The notes below the pieces were generated by a model that searched no databases, was not told where the DNA came from, and saw only the letters and a list, made by a program, of their open reading frames with translations. Shown here one piece after another: positions 18,589 to 28,203 of a DNA stretch of 64,000 bases. How positions within the stretch are numbered: position 1 is the stretch's first letter; each line of letters starts with the position of its first letter. The stretch is from Streptomyces sp. NBC_01231. GTDB taxonomy: Bacteria > Actinomycetota > Actinomycetes > Streptomycetales > Streptomycetaceae. The DNA is taken from NCBI GenBank assembly GCA_035999765.1, contig CP108521.1, forward strand, positions 8,246,001 through 8,310,000. The letters are read 5' to 3'. The position numbers and the translations under genes are program-made.

Positions 18589-19647
18589 ATGACAGACCGG
18601 GAACTCCCGGAGCCGTATCTGGATGGTTACGCCGAGATACTGGCCGAGGTATCGGCCACGGGGCGACGCCTCACCCGGGACGAGATCTCCTCCCGCCGCG
18701 CCCTCGGTGAGCAGGCAGCCGAGGCCGGACACGGGCTGCGCGCCCTCGTCAGCGCGCATCTGGCCGCCGCCCGCACGGCCTGGCCCCCTTCACCCGGCTC
18801 CGCCGACGACGCGCTTGCCGCCGTGCAGCAGATCATCGACGCCTTCGCCGAGGGATACGAACGCGCCCAGCTAGTCGCCGTGCGCCAGGAAGAGGCCGCC
18901 CGCCGCGAGTTCATCGACGACCTTCTCTACGGCCGCAGCGACCTCGGCCGCCTCGCCGAACGCGCCGAACGCTTCGGCCTGCGCCTGTCCCACGCCCACG
19001 CAGTCGCCGTCGCACACGGCCCCGCCGCCTACGACGAGGGCGACCCGGTGCCGCAGCAGGTGGAACGGGCGCTCATCTCCCGCTTCGGCGACCGCAGCAT
19101 CCTGCTCACCACCAAGGACGGCCGGCTGCTGTGCATCGCCCCCGGCCACCAGGACGAGGTCCTCGCCTACTTCGCCAAACAGGCCCACGCCGCCACCGAC
19201 GGCGGCCGGGTCGCCATCGGACGACCCCAACCGGGCCCGGGAGGCGTCGTCCAGTCCTACGAGGAGGCCCTGGGCGTCCTCGAACTCGCCGAGCGCCTCC
19301 ACCTCGACGCCCCTGTTCTGCGCTCCGCCGACCTGCTGGTCTACCCCGTTCTCACCCGCGACCGCCAAGCCATGGCCGACCTCGTCGCCGGCACTCTGGG
19401 CCCGCTCACCACGGCCCGCGGCGGCGCGCAGCCGCTCCTCGACACGCTCACCGCGTACTTCGACTCCGGCTGCGTGGCCGCCGAGGCCGCCCGCCGCCTC
19501 ACTCTCAGCGTGCGGGCTCTGACCTACCGCCTGGAACGCATCCACAAACTCACCGGCGCCAACCCGGCCGATCCCGCCCACCGTTACATGCTCCAGACAG
19601 CGGTGATCGGCGCGCGGCTGCTGGACTGGCCCGCCAAGGACCTCTGA
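18589..19647 (+). CDS. PucR/CdaR-type transcriptional regulator
   Basis: 352 residues. The N-terminal helical domain (about 1-110) is followed by a degenerate GGDEF-like region (about 115-250). The C-terminal PucR helix-turn-helix is TLTAYFDSGCVAAEAARRLT, LSVRALTYRLERIHKLTG. Regulators of this class control purine, carbohydrate or secondary metabolism genes, often their neighbours. The start at 18589 has GGGGGA upstream. A 19-bp perfect palindrome upstream is a possible target. No metabolic gene cluster adjoins it, so the regulon is unknown. Confidence 0.8.
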   Translation: MTDRELPEPYLDGYAEILAEVSATGRRLTRDEISSRRALGEQAAEAGHGLRALVSAHLAAARTAWPPSPGSADDALAAVQQIIDAFAEGYERAQLVAVRQEEAARREFIDDLLYGRSDLGRLAERAERFGLRLSHAHAVAVAHGPAAYDEGDPVPQQVERALISRFGDRSILLTTKDGRLLCIAPGHQDEVLAYFAKQAHAATDGGRVAIGRPQPGPGGVVQSYEEALGVLELAERLHLDAPVLRSADLLVYPVLTRDRQAMADLVAGTLGPLTTARGGAQPLLDTLTAYFDSGCVAAEAARRLTLSVRALTYRLERIHKLTGANPADPAHRYMLQTAVIGARLLDWPAKDL

Positions 19648-19901
19648 CACCAGATCTTTGGAGCGCACCGTGCCAAGTGGCCGCGCCCGGAAGGACCGGC
19701 TTGTCAAGCCGGGGAAAGGATCGCCGACCGCACAGCTGGAGGCGATCTGTAGAAGGACGGACCGCGCGGTGCATCTGCGTCGTTGCCCCGAGAGGCGCCG
19801 GACACCACGTGAATTCCATCCTGGCGCTGATCTTGATCAGCGTGGATGATCAGCGGGCGAGTTCGCGAGGTGCGGGCGAGACCAGCCGATGGGGAGGGCC
19901 C

Positions 19902-20201
19902 ATGGAATGGGTCGTTGGAAGTGGCATGGTCCTGGGCCTGCCGGCGATCGCCCTGGGCGTGGCGTCGATGCGCGCCGGCTGGACACTGCCCTGGGTGCGC
20001 CGTCGTGTCACCCGCCCTCGGGTCTACGGGATCGGAGCGCTGCTGGTGGGCGCGACCTGCGTGATCCAGGGGCTGTTCTACTTCCACGTCGTGCCGAAAC
20101 CGTCCTGGGAGTTCCAGTTTTTTGGCACGAATGCCCTCCTGTTCTCCGGACTCATCCTCATGGGAGTCAGTCAGATGGGGCCGTCGCGCCGAAGGGGCTG
20201 A
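19902..20201 (+). CDS. Small membrane protein (99 aa)
   Basis: ATG 19902 directly after GGGGAGGG. Helices: GSGMVLGLPAIALGVASMRA, GIGALLVGATCVIQGLFYFH and ALLFSGLILMGVSQMG, so three passes with a basic loop (RRRVTRPRV). Stands alone after the PucR gene. Not recognised. Confidence 0.6.
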   Translation: MEWVVGSGMVLGLPAIALGVASMRAGWTLPWVRRRVTRPRVYGIGALLVGATCVIQGLFYFHVVPKPSWEFQFFGTNALLFSGLILMGVSQMGPSRRRG

Positions 20202-20339
20202 GCTCCTGGCGTGCGTCCAGACAGCCGCGCAGCCGGACCCTGCACATCAAGCCGCGTCGGCGTACCCGAATGGCACGAGCCGTTCGGCCCTGCGTTCCGT
20301 GACCCGCCGGCAGATTGACACCCCGCTCGATGACGAGTG

Positions 20340-20370
20340 GCTGCCTTGTACCGGGGTGATACAAGGCAGC
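20340..20370 (-). terminator. Hairpin terminator of the alanine symporter gene
   Basis: GCTGCCTTGTA and TACAAGGCAGC are perfect 11-bp arms around a nine-base loop, 28 bases beyond the symporter stop. There is no T-run, as is common in Streptomyces. Confidence 0.7.
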
Positions 20371-20397
20371 CCGTTTGTCGAAACGGCTGGTGCGGGG

Positions 20398-21936
20398 TCA
20401 GACGACCTTGGTGGACTCCCGCTCGTCCTTGGGGTCCCCGCCGCCCACGGCGTGCGTGTTGCGGCTCCGGACGAAGTCCAGGAAGGAGTTGAGCTCGCGC
20501 TTGACCATGGGGGCCAGCAGGTAGAGGCCGATGATGTTGAACACCGACAGCAGGAACAGGGCCGAGTCGGCCAGGCTGATCAGCGTGTCGAGGGAGAGAA
20601 GGGAGCCGGCGACGACGAACAGGCTCCAGATGGCCTTGAAGGTGATCTCGCTGGTCCGGCTCTTGCCGAAGAGGTACGACCACGCCTTGAGGCCGTAGTA
20701 GCCCCAGGTCAGGATCGTGGAGAAGGCGAACAGCAGCACTGCGACGGTCAGCAGGTCCGGGAACCAGGGCAGCACGGTCTCGAAGGCGTCGGAGGTGATG
20801 GTGACGCCGGCGATGTCCTCACCCTCGCGGGCTTCGGCCCAGCTGGCCGGGTTGGCGATGGCAATGGTCAGCGCGGTCATGGTGCAGATGACGACGGTGT
20901 CGATGAACGGCTCCAGCAGGGCGACCAGACCCTCGCTCGCGGGGTGCTTGGTCTTGACCGCGGAGTGGGCGATCGGGGCGGAGCCCAGACCGGCCTCGTT
21001 GGAGAAGGCTGCGCGCTGGAAGCCGACGATCAGGGCGCCGATCACACCGCCCGTGACACCGTCGGCCTCGAATGCGCCCTGGATGATGCCCTGGAAGGCG
21101 TCCGGCACCGCGGTGACGTTCGCCAGGATGACGACCAGGCACGCCACGATGTACATGCCAGCCATCGCCGGGACCAGCTTGCTGGTGACCGAGGCGATGG
21201 AACGAATACCGCCGAGCAGTACGAGGCCGACCAGTGCGGCGACCACCAGTCCGAAGAGGACGGCACCGGCGGAGGAGGCCATGAAGCCATCCTCGCCGCC
21301 GAAGGTCGAAGCGACCTGCGCGTAGCTCTGGTTGGTCTGGAACAGGTTGCCGCCGAACAGGCCGAAGAAGAGGACCATGATGGAGGCCAGGACTGCGAGG
21401 ACCTTGCCGAACTTGGCGCCGCCGTTGCCGAAGCGCTCGGCGAGCCCCTTGGGCAGGTAGTGCATCGGACCGCCGGAGACGGTGCCGTCCTCGTGCTCCT
21501 CGCGGTACTTCACGCCGAGGGTGACCTCGACAAACTTGGTCGCCATGCCGAGCAGGCCGCACAGGATCATCCAGAAGGTGGCGCCGGGGCCGCCGATGGA
21601 GACGGCGACGGCGACACCGGCGATGTTGCCGAGGCCGACGGTGCCGGAGACGGCGGCGGTCAGCGCCTGGAAGTGGTTGACTTCACCGGGCGAGCCCTTC
21701 TCGTCGTACTTGCCGCGCACGACGTCGATGGCGAGCTTGAACTTGCGTACCTGGATCAGCCCGAACCAGCCGGTGAAGACCAGGCCCGCAATGACCAGCC
21801 AGGCGACGATGAGCGGAAGGTCGGTGTCGCCGACGGGCACGGTATAGAAGACGATCTCGCCGACGTTGGTGGCGACGGGTTCGAAGAAATCGCTGACGGC
21901 GTCGTCGATGGATGTGGTGACGGACTCGAGTGACAT
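20398..21936 (-). CDS. Sodium:alanine symporter (AlsT/AgcS family)
   Basis: 512 residues, about 10-11 helices. Family signature in GLGNIAGVAVAVSIGGPGAT and FWMILCGLLGMATKFVEVTL, followed by YREEHEDGTVSGGPMHYLPK. NEAGLGSAPIAHSAVKTKHP and GLVALLEPFIDTVVICTMTA are also standard. ATG 21936 begins MSLESVTTSIDDAVSDFFEP. It uses the Na+ gradient to import alanine or glycine. A GTGAC-CTGA-GTCAC palindrome about 130 bases upstream may be a Crp-type site. Confidence 0.9.
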   Translation of the reverse strand: MSLESVTTSIDDAVSDFFEPVATNVGEIVFYTVPVGDTDLPLIVAWLVIAGLVFTGWFGLIQVRKFKLAIDVVRGKYDEKGSPGEVNHFQALTAAVSGTVGLGNIAGVAVAVSIGGPGATFWMILCGLLGMATKFVEVTLGVKYREEHEDGTVSGGPMHYLPKGLAERFGNGGAKFGKVLAVLASIMVLFFGLFGGNLFQTNQSYAQVASTFGGEDGFMASSAGAVLFGLVVAALVGLVLLGGIRSIASVTSKLVPAMAGMYIVACLVVILANVTAVPDAFQGIIQGAFEADGVTGGVIGALIVGFQRAAFSNEAGLGSAPIAHSAVKTKHPASEGLVALLEPFIDTVVICTMTALTIAIANPASWAEAREGEDIAGVTITSDAFETVLPWFPDLLTVAVLLFAFSTILTWGYYGLKAWSYLFGKSRTSEITFKAIWSLFVVAGSLLSLDTLISLADSALFLLSVFNIIGLYLLAPMVKRELNSFLDFVRSRNTHAVGGGDPKDERESTKVV

Positions 21937-22067
21937 CAGGTGTACCTCGGTGGGGCGGGGACGTGATGGCGTGACGCGGGGGGCAGGCAAATGGGCGGTC
22001 CGTGAATGGCAAAGGACGTCCCATGAAGGAGTCGGGAAGTCGTATCACGTCCCCTACGTGGCATCGA

Positions 22068-22081
22068 GTGACTCAGGTCAC
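22068..22081. promoter_or_regulatory. Crp/Fnr-like palindrome upstream of the symporter
   Basis: GTGACTCAGGTCAC: 5-bp arms GTGAC/GTCAC with a four-base centre, matching the half-sites bound by Crp-family regulators. Located 132-145 bases upstream of the symporter ATG. Confidence 0.4.
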
Positions 22082-22474
22082 AAAGAGGAGCCGTCGGGGG
22101 CGCAACCCCAGGGGCAGTGACGCGATCGTTATCCGGATTTGAGCGTCCACTGAGAGAACGCCGCGCGGTTGCGACCGGACCCGGACCGGGATGGCAGTCG
22201 CGCCCTTCCCCCCACCGGCGCTGCCGCATCGTGCTGTTGCGCGACCGGCTGCAGTCTCGCCCAACGACCGCAGCAGCAGGTGACTCCGGAAAACGGGGAA
22301 GCATGATGCCGACCAGAGCTCACCTGCGGCGGTCGGGCGGCTGTTGTGCCCAGCAGTGCTCAACCGTGCCGGGCTGCCACATGTGTTGCACCAATGCTTG
22401 CGCCTGACCACTGCAAGGTGATGCGCGTCGGCGGGGCCGCGGCGCCCGGCCTCTGGCAGCGCGGCGGCCCGCCG
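22082..22474. other. Intergenic, no gene recognised
   Basis: Frames on both strands are short and lack ribosome sites or family resemblance. Contains the 3' flank of the frameshifted 22.5-22.8 kb gene. Confidence 0.3.
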
Positions 22475-22822
22475 TCAGCCGGAGGCGTCGGCTGGCTGTT
22501 CGCTGTGGTTCTTGAGCGCATCACGTGCCGAGGAACGTCGGTCGGGGTGAGTCCGCTCCAGAACGCATGAGCGACGATCAGCCCGGCGAGTTCGAGTTTC
22601 CTCGCCCGCAGCCGGGCGATCTCCGCCGTGTCCTCGGATCCCAGCCGGGACGACTTCCGCCAGGCGTTCTCGTGCGTCTCCCACGCGTCCAGCGATTCGG
22701 CCGGCCACGGTTACGGGGGTTTCTTGGGGCAGGTCGGATAGCCAGAACCGCGCGGCCGCAGAAGTGAGCCGCATCGTGTCGCCGCCGCTGGCGTCGGCGG
22801 CCTCGGTCAAGGTCGTCGGCAC
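22475..22822 (-). pseudogene. Hypothetical protein with two compensating frameshifts
   Basis: Starts MPTTLTEAADASGGDTMRLT SAAARFWLSDLPQETPVTVA, switches frame near 22709, continues as AESLDAWETHENAWRKSSRL, GSEDTAEIARLRARKLELAG and LIVAHAFWSGLTPTDVP. It then returns to the first frame near 22545 for RDALKNHSEQPADASG and the stop. The joined product (~115 aa) is coherent helical protein throughout, so the shifts are secondary. It is either a recent pseudogene or a sequencing artefact. Function unknown. Confidence 0.55.
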
Positions 22823-22931
22823 AACGGTGCCGTGGCGTCCGCTCGCGCAAGCTGTGAGTCGGCCTGCGAAGTGAGTGCCACGCAGGCCGACTCGGGTTGA
22901 CTCGACGGGTCTCAGGACCCGGGAGGGAAGA

Positions 22932-24425
22932 TCACTGGCACTTCCGGCCGGTGTTGATGCACTGGACCATCTGGTTCATCAGGTTTTGATCGAAAACGTT
23001 GATGAAGTCGCCGTGGTCGGTGATCGGCTTGTGCATCTGCTCCGGGAATCCGTCCACTGCGTAGAAGGGGCTGGACTTTCCGTTGTCGTTGAGGCTCGGC
23101 GCCTTCACGTCGTAGATCAGGCGCTGGACCAGCTGCGGGACGGCCTTGAAGCCGTTCGGGCAGGCACCGGTCTTCGGGTCGGCGAAGGCGACGTGCGAGC
23201 GGTGGTTGGCACTGTCGATGCTGCGGCCGTCCCAGCAGCTCTGGAACTTCGACGTGCGGACCAGCTTGCTGCCCTGGGGACAGATCGGGTACTTGTCCGT
23301 CAGCTGCCGGTTCTCGAAGCCGGTGCAGCTCCATGCCGCGTTGGCGTTGGCGGTGCCGTTGGTGAATGCCTTGGCGTCACCGGTGATGATCCGCAGGAAC
23401 TTGGGCATCGCCACGACCTTGCCGCGCGGGTTGCCGACGAAGTTCAGGGTGACTTGGGATGCGGTCAGGATCCGGCCGGTGTTGCCCTCGGCGCCGCCGC
23501 CGAGCTGCTGGGCGTCGAATTCCTGGGTGCCGTCCTGCAGTCGGAGCACAGGCCAGTAGTACGTGGATTTGTCGCCCTGATTGCGGCAGCTGGTCGCGGC
23601 GGCGGCGAACTCCGCGTTGGAGGTGAACGCGTCGTTGTCCTGGTTGCCGACGTAGTCGTGCGTGTGGTGGGCGCCGTTGTCGACACCGGGCGCGACGATG
23701 ATGTTGTCGGAGTTGTACACCTTGTTCGCGTTGACGCCGCACCGGGTCGTGAATGCGCCCTGCGAAGCGCCGCGCTGCCCAAGGGGGTTCTGTACATTCG
23801 GGCGGACCTTGGTGATGTCCACGAAGTCGGCCGTCACCGGTCCGTTTGCGCCCTGGCCGCCGTTGCCGTTCTGGCCGGCGCCGTTGCCTTGTCCCTTGCC
23901 CTGTCCCTGGCCTTGGCCTTGGCCTTGTTCCTGGCCGCCGGCCGAGCGCAGCGAGCAGGAGGCCAGGGATTCAAGACCCTGGGGCCTGGGAGCGGACCTG
24001 CCGATGGCGATCCCGATCCGGTCGATGGTCGCGGCCCGCTTGTCCTTCAGCGGCCCCATGATCGCGTTGTTGGCGAAGTTGCTGTCCTGCTGGATGGCCC
24101 TGGCTGAAGTTTGCAGTCGCTGGTAGGCCTCGGCCACCTGTTTGTCCAGGAGCGCGAGTTCCTTGTCGACCTGTGCTCTGGCCTGGTCGGGGACCGAGGT
24201 CAGCTTCGCCCCGACATCCGGGCAGCTGATCGTGACGTTACCGGCCGCGAGGACCTGGGTCGCCCGGTCCTGGGAAGCGCGCTTCGTGGTGTTGCTGTTT
24301 CCGCTCTCGTGGGCGGAGGCGTACACATTCACGGCTATCAGCCCTCCCGCTCCCAGAGCGAGACCTGCCGCGGCGGCGATGGCCCGATGTGTTGTCTTGG
24401 ACCGCTTGCGGGTGTTGCGTCGCAT
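22932..24425 (-). CDS. Secreted DUF1996-domain protein
   Basis: 497 residues. ATG 24425 with GAGGAG five bases upstream, then a signal/anchor: [20 protein letters not shown] with a Gly/Ala/Leu-rich core ending at YASA. A helical stretch (residues 60-170) and a Gly-Gln linker ([18 protein letters not shown]) precede the DUF1996 domain (about 230-490). That domain has [40 protein letters not shown] and [22 protein letters not shown]1996 proteins are secreted, and some are near glycoside-binding modules; activity is unknown. A small remnant of the same C-terminal motif is at 35.1 kb. Confidence 0.85.
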   Translation of the reverse strand: MRRNTRKRSKTTHRAIAAAAGLALGAGGLIAVNVYASAHESGNSNTTKRASQDRATQVLAAGNVTISCPDVGAKLTSVPDQARAQVDKELALLDKQVAEAYQRLQTSARAIQQDSNFANNAIMGPLKDKRAATIDRIGIAIGRSAPRPQGLESLASCSLRSAGGQEQGQGQGQGQGKGQGNGAGQNGNGGQGANGPVTADFVDITKVRPNVQNPLGQRGASQGAFTTRCGVNANKVYNSDNIIVAPGVDNGAHHTHDYVGNQDNDAFTSNAEFAAAATSCRNQGDKSTYYWPVLRLQDGTQEFDAQQLGGGAEGNTGRILTASQVTLNFVGNPRGKVVAMPKFLRIITGDAKAFTNGTANANAAWSCTGFENRQLTDKYPICPQGSKLVRTSKFQSCWDGRSIDSANHRSHVAFADPKTGACPNGFKAVPQLVQRLIYDVKAPSLNDNGKSSPFYAVDGFPEQMHKPITDHGDFINVFDQNLMNQMVQCINTGRKCQ

Positions 24426-25206
24426 GGGACTCCTCTGGCGTTCTCGAGTCAGGTAGGGCTTGGTGATGTCTCGGTCGATCGCGACTCGGTGACCAGGGTT
24501 ACGGATGTGATCGGCGTGAAGGCGGGTCTCTGACCCCATGTCATGTCTCTGTAAGAACTCGGTGGCCTGAGCGAACGGAGAGACATCCGGGAGAATGACG
24601 TGGCACCGGAATCACTCATCTCTTAACGCCCCACAGGGAACTGCGGGTCTGTCGTCGGTAGTCGTAGGACTGGAGGAGTACCGCACGAGCAGGCACACGA
24701 GGCGCAGGAACGTCCCTCTGGGAGGGCGGGAAGGGAAGGGCGGCCGCTGCCGGGGATCGGGGCGCGCTCGCCGGCGTTGCGCGCCGGGCGGGACCACCGC
24801 GCCAGGGCCGCCGACGGTGTGGCGGCCAGGGGGCAGGAGTCGTCGGGGGCGAGGTCGGTGATGTGGTCGAAGCCGCGCAGCAAAGGTGTCAGCTCCTGCG
24901 CGGGCCGGGCCGCGGCCGTGAAGGCCGGCGCTCCCGGACGCTTCGCGGGCCGCCGACTGCGGCGACCGCTTCAGTTGTTCTGTGACGACCTGGTCGTAGT
25001 CGACGCAGGCCGACCACCCGCACGTGGTCGGCGGCGCGCACCCACCTCCGTACCCCGCCGCCCCCACACTGCCGTCCAATTGGTGAGGAGACAGTACTCG
25101 GACCGGGCGCGATGGGCAGCAGGCACAAAAGGATCATCACCTCGTGGTGCTTGCGCCGAATCGAGTGCTGATTAAGCGTTTTGTTCGCACCTCCCCGGCA
25201 AACACG
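24426..25206. other. Gene-poor stretch between DUF1996 and SulP genes
   Basis: The first part holds the DUF1996 promoter. Between 24600 and 25140 the minus-strand frame GFDHITDLAPDDSCPLAATP has some coding feel but no start, no ribosome site and no recognisable family. I see no gene I can support. Confidence 0.35.
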
Positions 25207-25250
25207 GCGAGGGCCGCGGTAGACGCTGGTGGGTCCGCGGCGGCCCTCGC
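25207..25250 (-). terminator. Hairpin terminator of the SulP gene
   Basis: GCGAGGGCCGC and GCGGCCCTCGC are perfect 11-bp arms at 25207-25217 and 25240-25250, beginning 15 bases after the SulP stop. Confidence 0.75.
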
Positions 25251-25265
25251 GGGCGTGATAGACGG

Positions 25266-26807
25266 TCAGTGGCTGCCAGTGAGCTCGCCGCTGAGTTTTT
25301 CGTGGATGTGGGCGCTCGGCTTGTTCAGGCCGATGATCTCGACGCTCTTGCCGCGCTGGGCGTACTTGGTCTCGATCGCATCCAGTGCGGCGACGGAGGA
25401 GGCGTCCCAGATGTGGGCGGCGCTCAGGTCGATGACGACCTTGTCGGGGTCGGTGGCGTAGCGGAACTGGGTGACGAGGTCGTTGGAGGAGGCGAAGAAC
25501 AGTTCGCCGGTCACGGAGTAGACCACGCTGCCTCCGTCGGGATCGGTGACCGCGGTGACGTTGGCCAGGTGGGCGACGCGCTTGGCGAAGATGACCATGG
25601 CGGTGATGGAGCCGACGACGACGCCGATGGCGAGGTTGGAGGTGGCGACCACACAGATCACGGTGATGACCATGACGGTGATCTCCCCGGTCGGCATCCG
25701 CCTGAGAGTCTGCGGGGCGATGGAGTGCCAGTCGAAGGTCGCGAAGGAGACCATCACCATGACGGCGACCAGGGCGGCCATGGGAATGTCGGAGACGACC
25801 GGCCCGAAGACGATGCACAGCACCATCAGGAAGGAGCCCGCCAGGAACGTGGACAGGCGGGTGCGGGCGCCGGAGACCTTCACGTTGATCATGGTCTGGC
25901 CGATCATGGCGCAGCCGCCCATACCGCCGAAGAAGCCAGTGACGATGTTGGCGATGCCCTGGCCGATGGACTCGCGGGTCTCGGAGGAGCGGGTGTCGGT
26001 GATGTCGTCGACCAGTTTGGCCGTCATCAGTGACTCCATCAGGCCGACCAGCGCCATGGCGAGCGCGTAGGGGGCGATGGTCGTCAGGGTGGCCATCGTG
26101 AACGGCACGTCGGGCAGACCCGGTACGGGCAGCGAGGTCGGAAGGTCGCCCTTGTCGCCCACGGTCGGCACAGCGATCCCGGCTGCCACCGTGATGACGG
26201 TGAGGGTGACGATGGAGACGAGCGGGGCCGGGATCACCTTGGTGACCTTCGGGAAGAACACCATCAGCGCGAGCCCGCCGATAATCAGCGGATACACCGC
26301 CCAGGGCACGTCGTGCATCTCGGGCACCTGGGCCAGGAAGATGAGGATGGCGAGGGCGTTGACGAAGCCGACCATCACGCTGCGGGGCACGAACCGCATC
26401 AGCTTCGCGACGCCCAGTGCTCCGAGAACGATCTGGATGACGCCGGCGAGGATGACGGCGGCGACCAGGTAGCCGAAGCCGTGCTCACGGTTGAGCGGGG
26501 CGATCACGAGTGCGACGGCGCCGGTGGCGGCGGAGATCATGGCCCGGCGGCCGCCGACGATCGAGATGGTCACGGCCATGGTGAACGAGGCGAACAGGCC
26601 GATCGCCGGGTCGACCCCGGCGATGATCGAGAACGAGATCGCCTCGGGGATCAGCGCGAGCGCGACCACCAGGCCGGCCAGGACCTCGGTGCGCCAGACC
26701 TTCGGGTCGGACAGCCAGTCGGGGCGCAGGCCGCGCAACCGCGCAGCGGGGGACAGTGCGGACGTAGACAAGAAGGAGTACCTGTCGTGCTCGGGCACGC
26801 CCGGCAT
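25266..26807 (-). CDS. SulP-family anion transporter with STAS domain
   Basis: 513 residues from ATG 26807 (the ribosome site is weak, and a start a few codons later is possible). Membrane domain of 10-14 helices: ALIPEAISFSIIAGVDPAIG, GRRAMISAATGAVALVIAPL and LVGLMESLMTAKLVDDIT. The C-terminal STAS domain (about residues 400-510) has VVYSVTGELFFASSNDLVTQ and VVIDLSAAHIWDASSVAALD. SulP proteins carry sulfate, bicarbonate or other anions. It is divergent from a MerR gene with a palindromic operator between them, suggesting local control. No carbonic anhydrase gene is adjacent. Confidence 0.9.
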   Translation of the reverse strand: MPGVPEHDRYSFLSTSALSPAARLRGLRPDWLSDPKVWRTEVLAGLVVALALIPEAISFSIIAGVDPAIGLFASFTMAVTISIVGGRRAMISAATGAVALVIAPLNREHGFGYLVAAVILAGVIQIVLGALGVAKLMRFVPRSVMVGFVNALAILIFLAQVPEMHDVPWAVYPLIIGGLALMVFFPKVTKVIPAPLVSIVTLTVITVAAGIAVPTVGDKGDLPTSLPVPGLPDVPFTMATLTTIAPYALAMALVGLMESLMTAKLVDDITDTRSSETRESIGQGIANIVTGFFGGMGGCAMIGQTMINVKVSGARTRLSTFLAGSFLMVLCIVFGPVVSDIPMAALVAVMVMVSFATFDWHSIAPQTLRRMPTGEITVMVITVICVVATSNLAIGVVVGSITAMVIFAKRVAHLANVTAVTDPDGGSVVYSVTGELFFASSNDLVTQFRYATDPDKVVIDLSAAHIWDASSVAALDAIETKYAQRGKSVEIIGLNKPSAHIHEKLSGELTGSH

Positions 26808-27110
26808 CACTCGGGGCGTGCGGGAAGGCGCAGGAAGGCCGGGACGGCCATCCGCGAAGCCCACGTGCGGCGGGCTGAAGTCAGAAGGCAGCAGCGGGGC
26901 GCGAGCTGGGATTCGCCGGGCTGCTCAGGGGCGAAGGATCACGGCGGGCAGGCGGCGGCGCTGAGCGTCAGGGGCATGCGCACGCTCTCTCCTGCAGGCA
27001 TCGGTCTTCGCCGGGGGCATCGTCGGCCCCGACACGGCTGACGGTCACGGGAACGATCCATCCCGCACCATGGAGTGGGGAAGGCGCGAGCCGACCCCGA
27101 CGATCACTTA

Positions 27111-27134
27111 CTCTACCCTAACGTTAAGGTAGAG
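27111..27134. promoter_or_regulatory. MerR-type operator/promoter
   Basis: CTCTACCCTAACGTTAAGGTAGAG is a near-perfect 24-bp palindrome (CTACC-TAACGTTA-GGTAG) 52-75 bases before the merR-family start. MerR regulators bind such repeats inside elongated promoter spacers. It lies about 300 bases upstream of the divergent SulP gene. Confidence 0.7.
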
Positions 27135-27185
27135 ATCGACGTCGGCCGCCTGTGGCCTTGGCGACAGATGAGGAAGGGTGCCCGC

Positions 27186-27596
27186 GTGAGCAGCGAGCAC
27201 ATGCAGATCGGCGAGGTCGCCGCACGGACCGAGCTGTCGCTGCGGACCATCCGGCACTACGGGGAGACCGGCCTGGTCATCCCCTCCGCCCGCTCCCAGG
27301 GCGGCTTCCGCCTCTACACCGAGGCCGATGTCGCCCGCCTGATGGTCATCCGCCGTATGAAGCCGCTCGGCTTCACCCTGGACGAGATGCGCGATCTGCT
27401 GGAGGTCACCGACCGCCTCGACTCCGACGAGGAGCTGACGGCGGACGAGCGGGAGGCCCTGCTGGAGCGCGTCCGCGGATACGAACAGGGCGCCGCCGAG
27501 CAGGTGGAGAAGCTCCGCACCCAGCTGGCGCGGGCCGAGGAATTCGCCGCCACGCTGCGCGAGCGCCTGGCACGGGACCAGGTCGCGACGCCTTAG
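27186..27596 (+). CDS. MerR-family transcriptional regulator
   Basis: 136 residues; GTG 27186 with GAGGAAGGG upstream. Winged helix-turn-helix MQIGEVAARTELSLRTIRHY, GETGLVIPSARSQGGFRLYT, EADVARLMVIRRMKPLGFTL, then a long dimerisation coiled coil (ALLERVRGYEQGAAEQVEKL). No metal-binding cysteines are visible, so it is likely of the drug- or effector-sensing type, or a constitutive repressor. The adjacent palindrome implies autoregulation, possibly with control of sulP. Confidence 0.88.
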   Translation: MSSEHMQIGEVAARTELSLRTIRHYGETGLVIPSARSQGGFRLYTEADVARLMVIRRMKPLGFTLDEMRDLLEVTDRLDSDEELTADEREALLERVRGYEQGAAEQVEKLRTQLARAEEFAATLRERLARDQVATP

Positions 27597-27664
27597 CGGT
27601 CGTCCGGTGACCGATACCGCAGTATCCGGACGACAAGGGAGCCATCCTGAGCAGGTTCTGCTGG

Positions 27665-28105
27665 ATGGACCTCAAAATCCGCGACGTGCCCGGCACCGCG
27701 GCCTTCTTCTCGACGGCACAGGGCTGGCACTTCGCGGTGGATGAGGACGACTGGCGCAAGGCCACCAAGGTTGCCGCCAACGGTTACCAGATCGGCAGTG
27801 TGAGCGACCTCGCGAACCCGGTCTACCCGCCGGGCATTCCCGCGCACATCGCCTACTACCTGGCGGTCGTCGACGTCGACCGACGCACCGAGGTGGCGAC
27901 CGCTCACGGCGCGCGCCTCGTGCTCCCTCCATTCGAGGCCGGCGACCAAGGCCGCATAGCAGCGTTGATCGATCCGGCCGGTGCGGCCTTTTCCCGTTGG
28001 CAGCCCTACCGGTTCAGCGGGTGGGCGTTCCCTTCGCATGCTGCGTACGCCCCGCACCGCATGGTCCTGACCTGCGATGAACGCTTGCCGACGCACCGCC
28101 TGTGA
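27665..28105 (+). CDS. VOC/glyoxalase-superfamily protein, C-terminus altered
   Basis: MDLKIRDVPGTAAFFSTAQG, VYPPGIPAHIAYYLAVVDVD and LIDPAGAAFSRWQPYRFSGW form a paired betaalphabetabetabeta fold as in VOC proteins. Homologous wording seems to begin earlier (SRFCWMDL). There AAGGGAG sits before ATC at 27644 where ATG would be expected, so the native start may be mutated. After RFSGW the last ~28 residues are low-quality and run into the second copy of the direct repeat at about 28095, so the original C-terminus was replaced. Substrate unknown. Confidence 0.6.
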   Translation: MDLKIRDVPGTAAFFSTAQGWHFAVDEDDWRKATKVAANGYQIGSVSDLANPVYPPGIPAHIAYYLAVVDVDRRTEVATAHGARLVLPPFEAGDQGRIAALIDPAGAAFSRWQPYRFSGWAFPSHAAYAPHRMVLTCDERLPTHRL

Positions 28106-28203
28106 CCATCGTGGTGGCTACCGCCGCCGCGAGTGTCCTGGCCGCAGCGGACTGCACCTACGCAGCCCTCGCTCCACGCCGGGCCAGGAACCTCGCCCGG
28201 TGA
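28102..28203 (+). pseudogene. C-terminal fragment of the 98-aa membrane protein
   Basis: VTIVVATAAASVLAAADCTY AALAPRRARNLAR differs at only a few residues from the end of the protein at 16842-17138. The upstream two thirds are absent, replaced by the tail of the VOC gene. The stop overlaps the next frame as GTGA. Confidence 0.6.

Noticed and set aside
20122..21933. 603-codon open frame on the plus strand
   Set aside because: Antisense to the sodium:alanine symporter, no ribosome site, no family resemblance.
21937..22060. Glycine riboswitch upstream of the symporter
   Set aside because: None of the conserved glycine-aptamer core sequences are visible; only a simple GGGACGT/ACGTCCC stem is present.
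24600..25140. Carbonic anhydrase or other gene downstream of sulP
   Set aside because: No CxDSR or zinc-ligand motif in any frame; only incoherent short frames.
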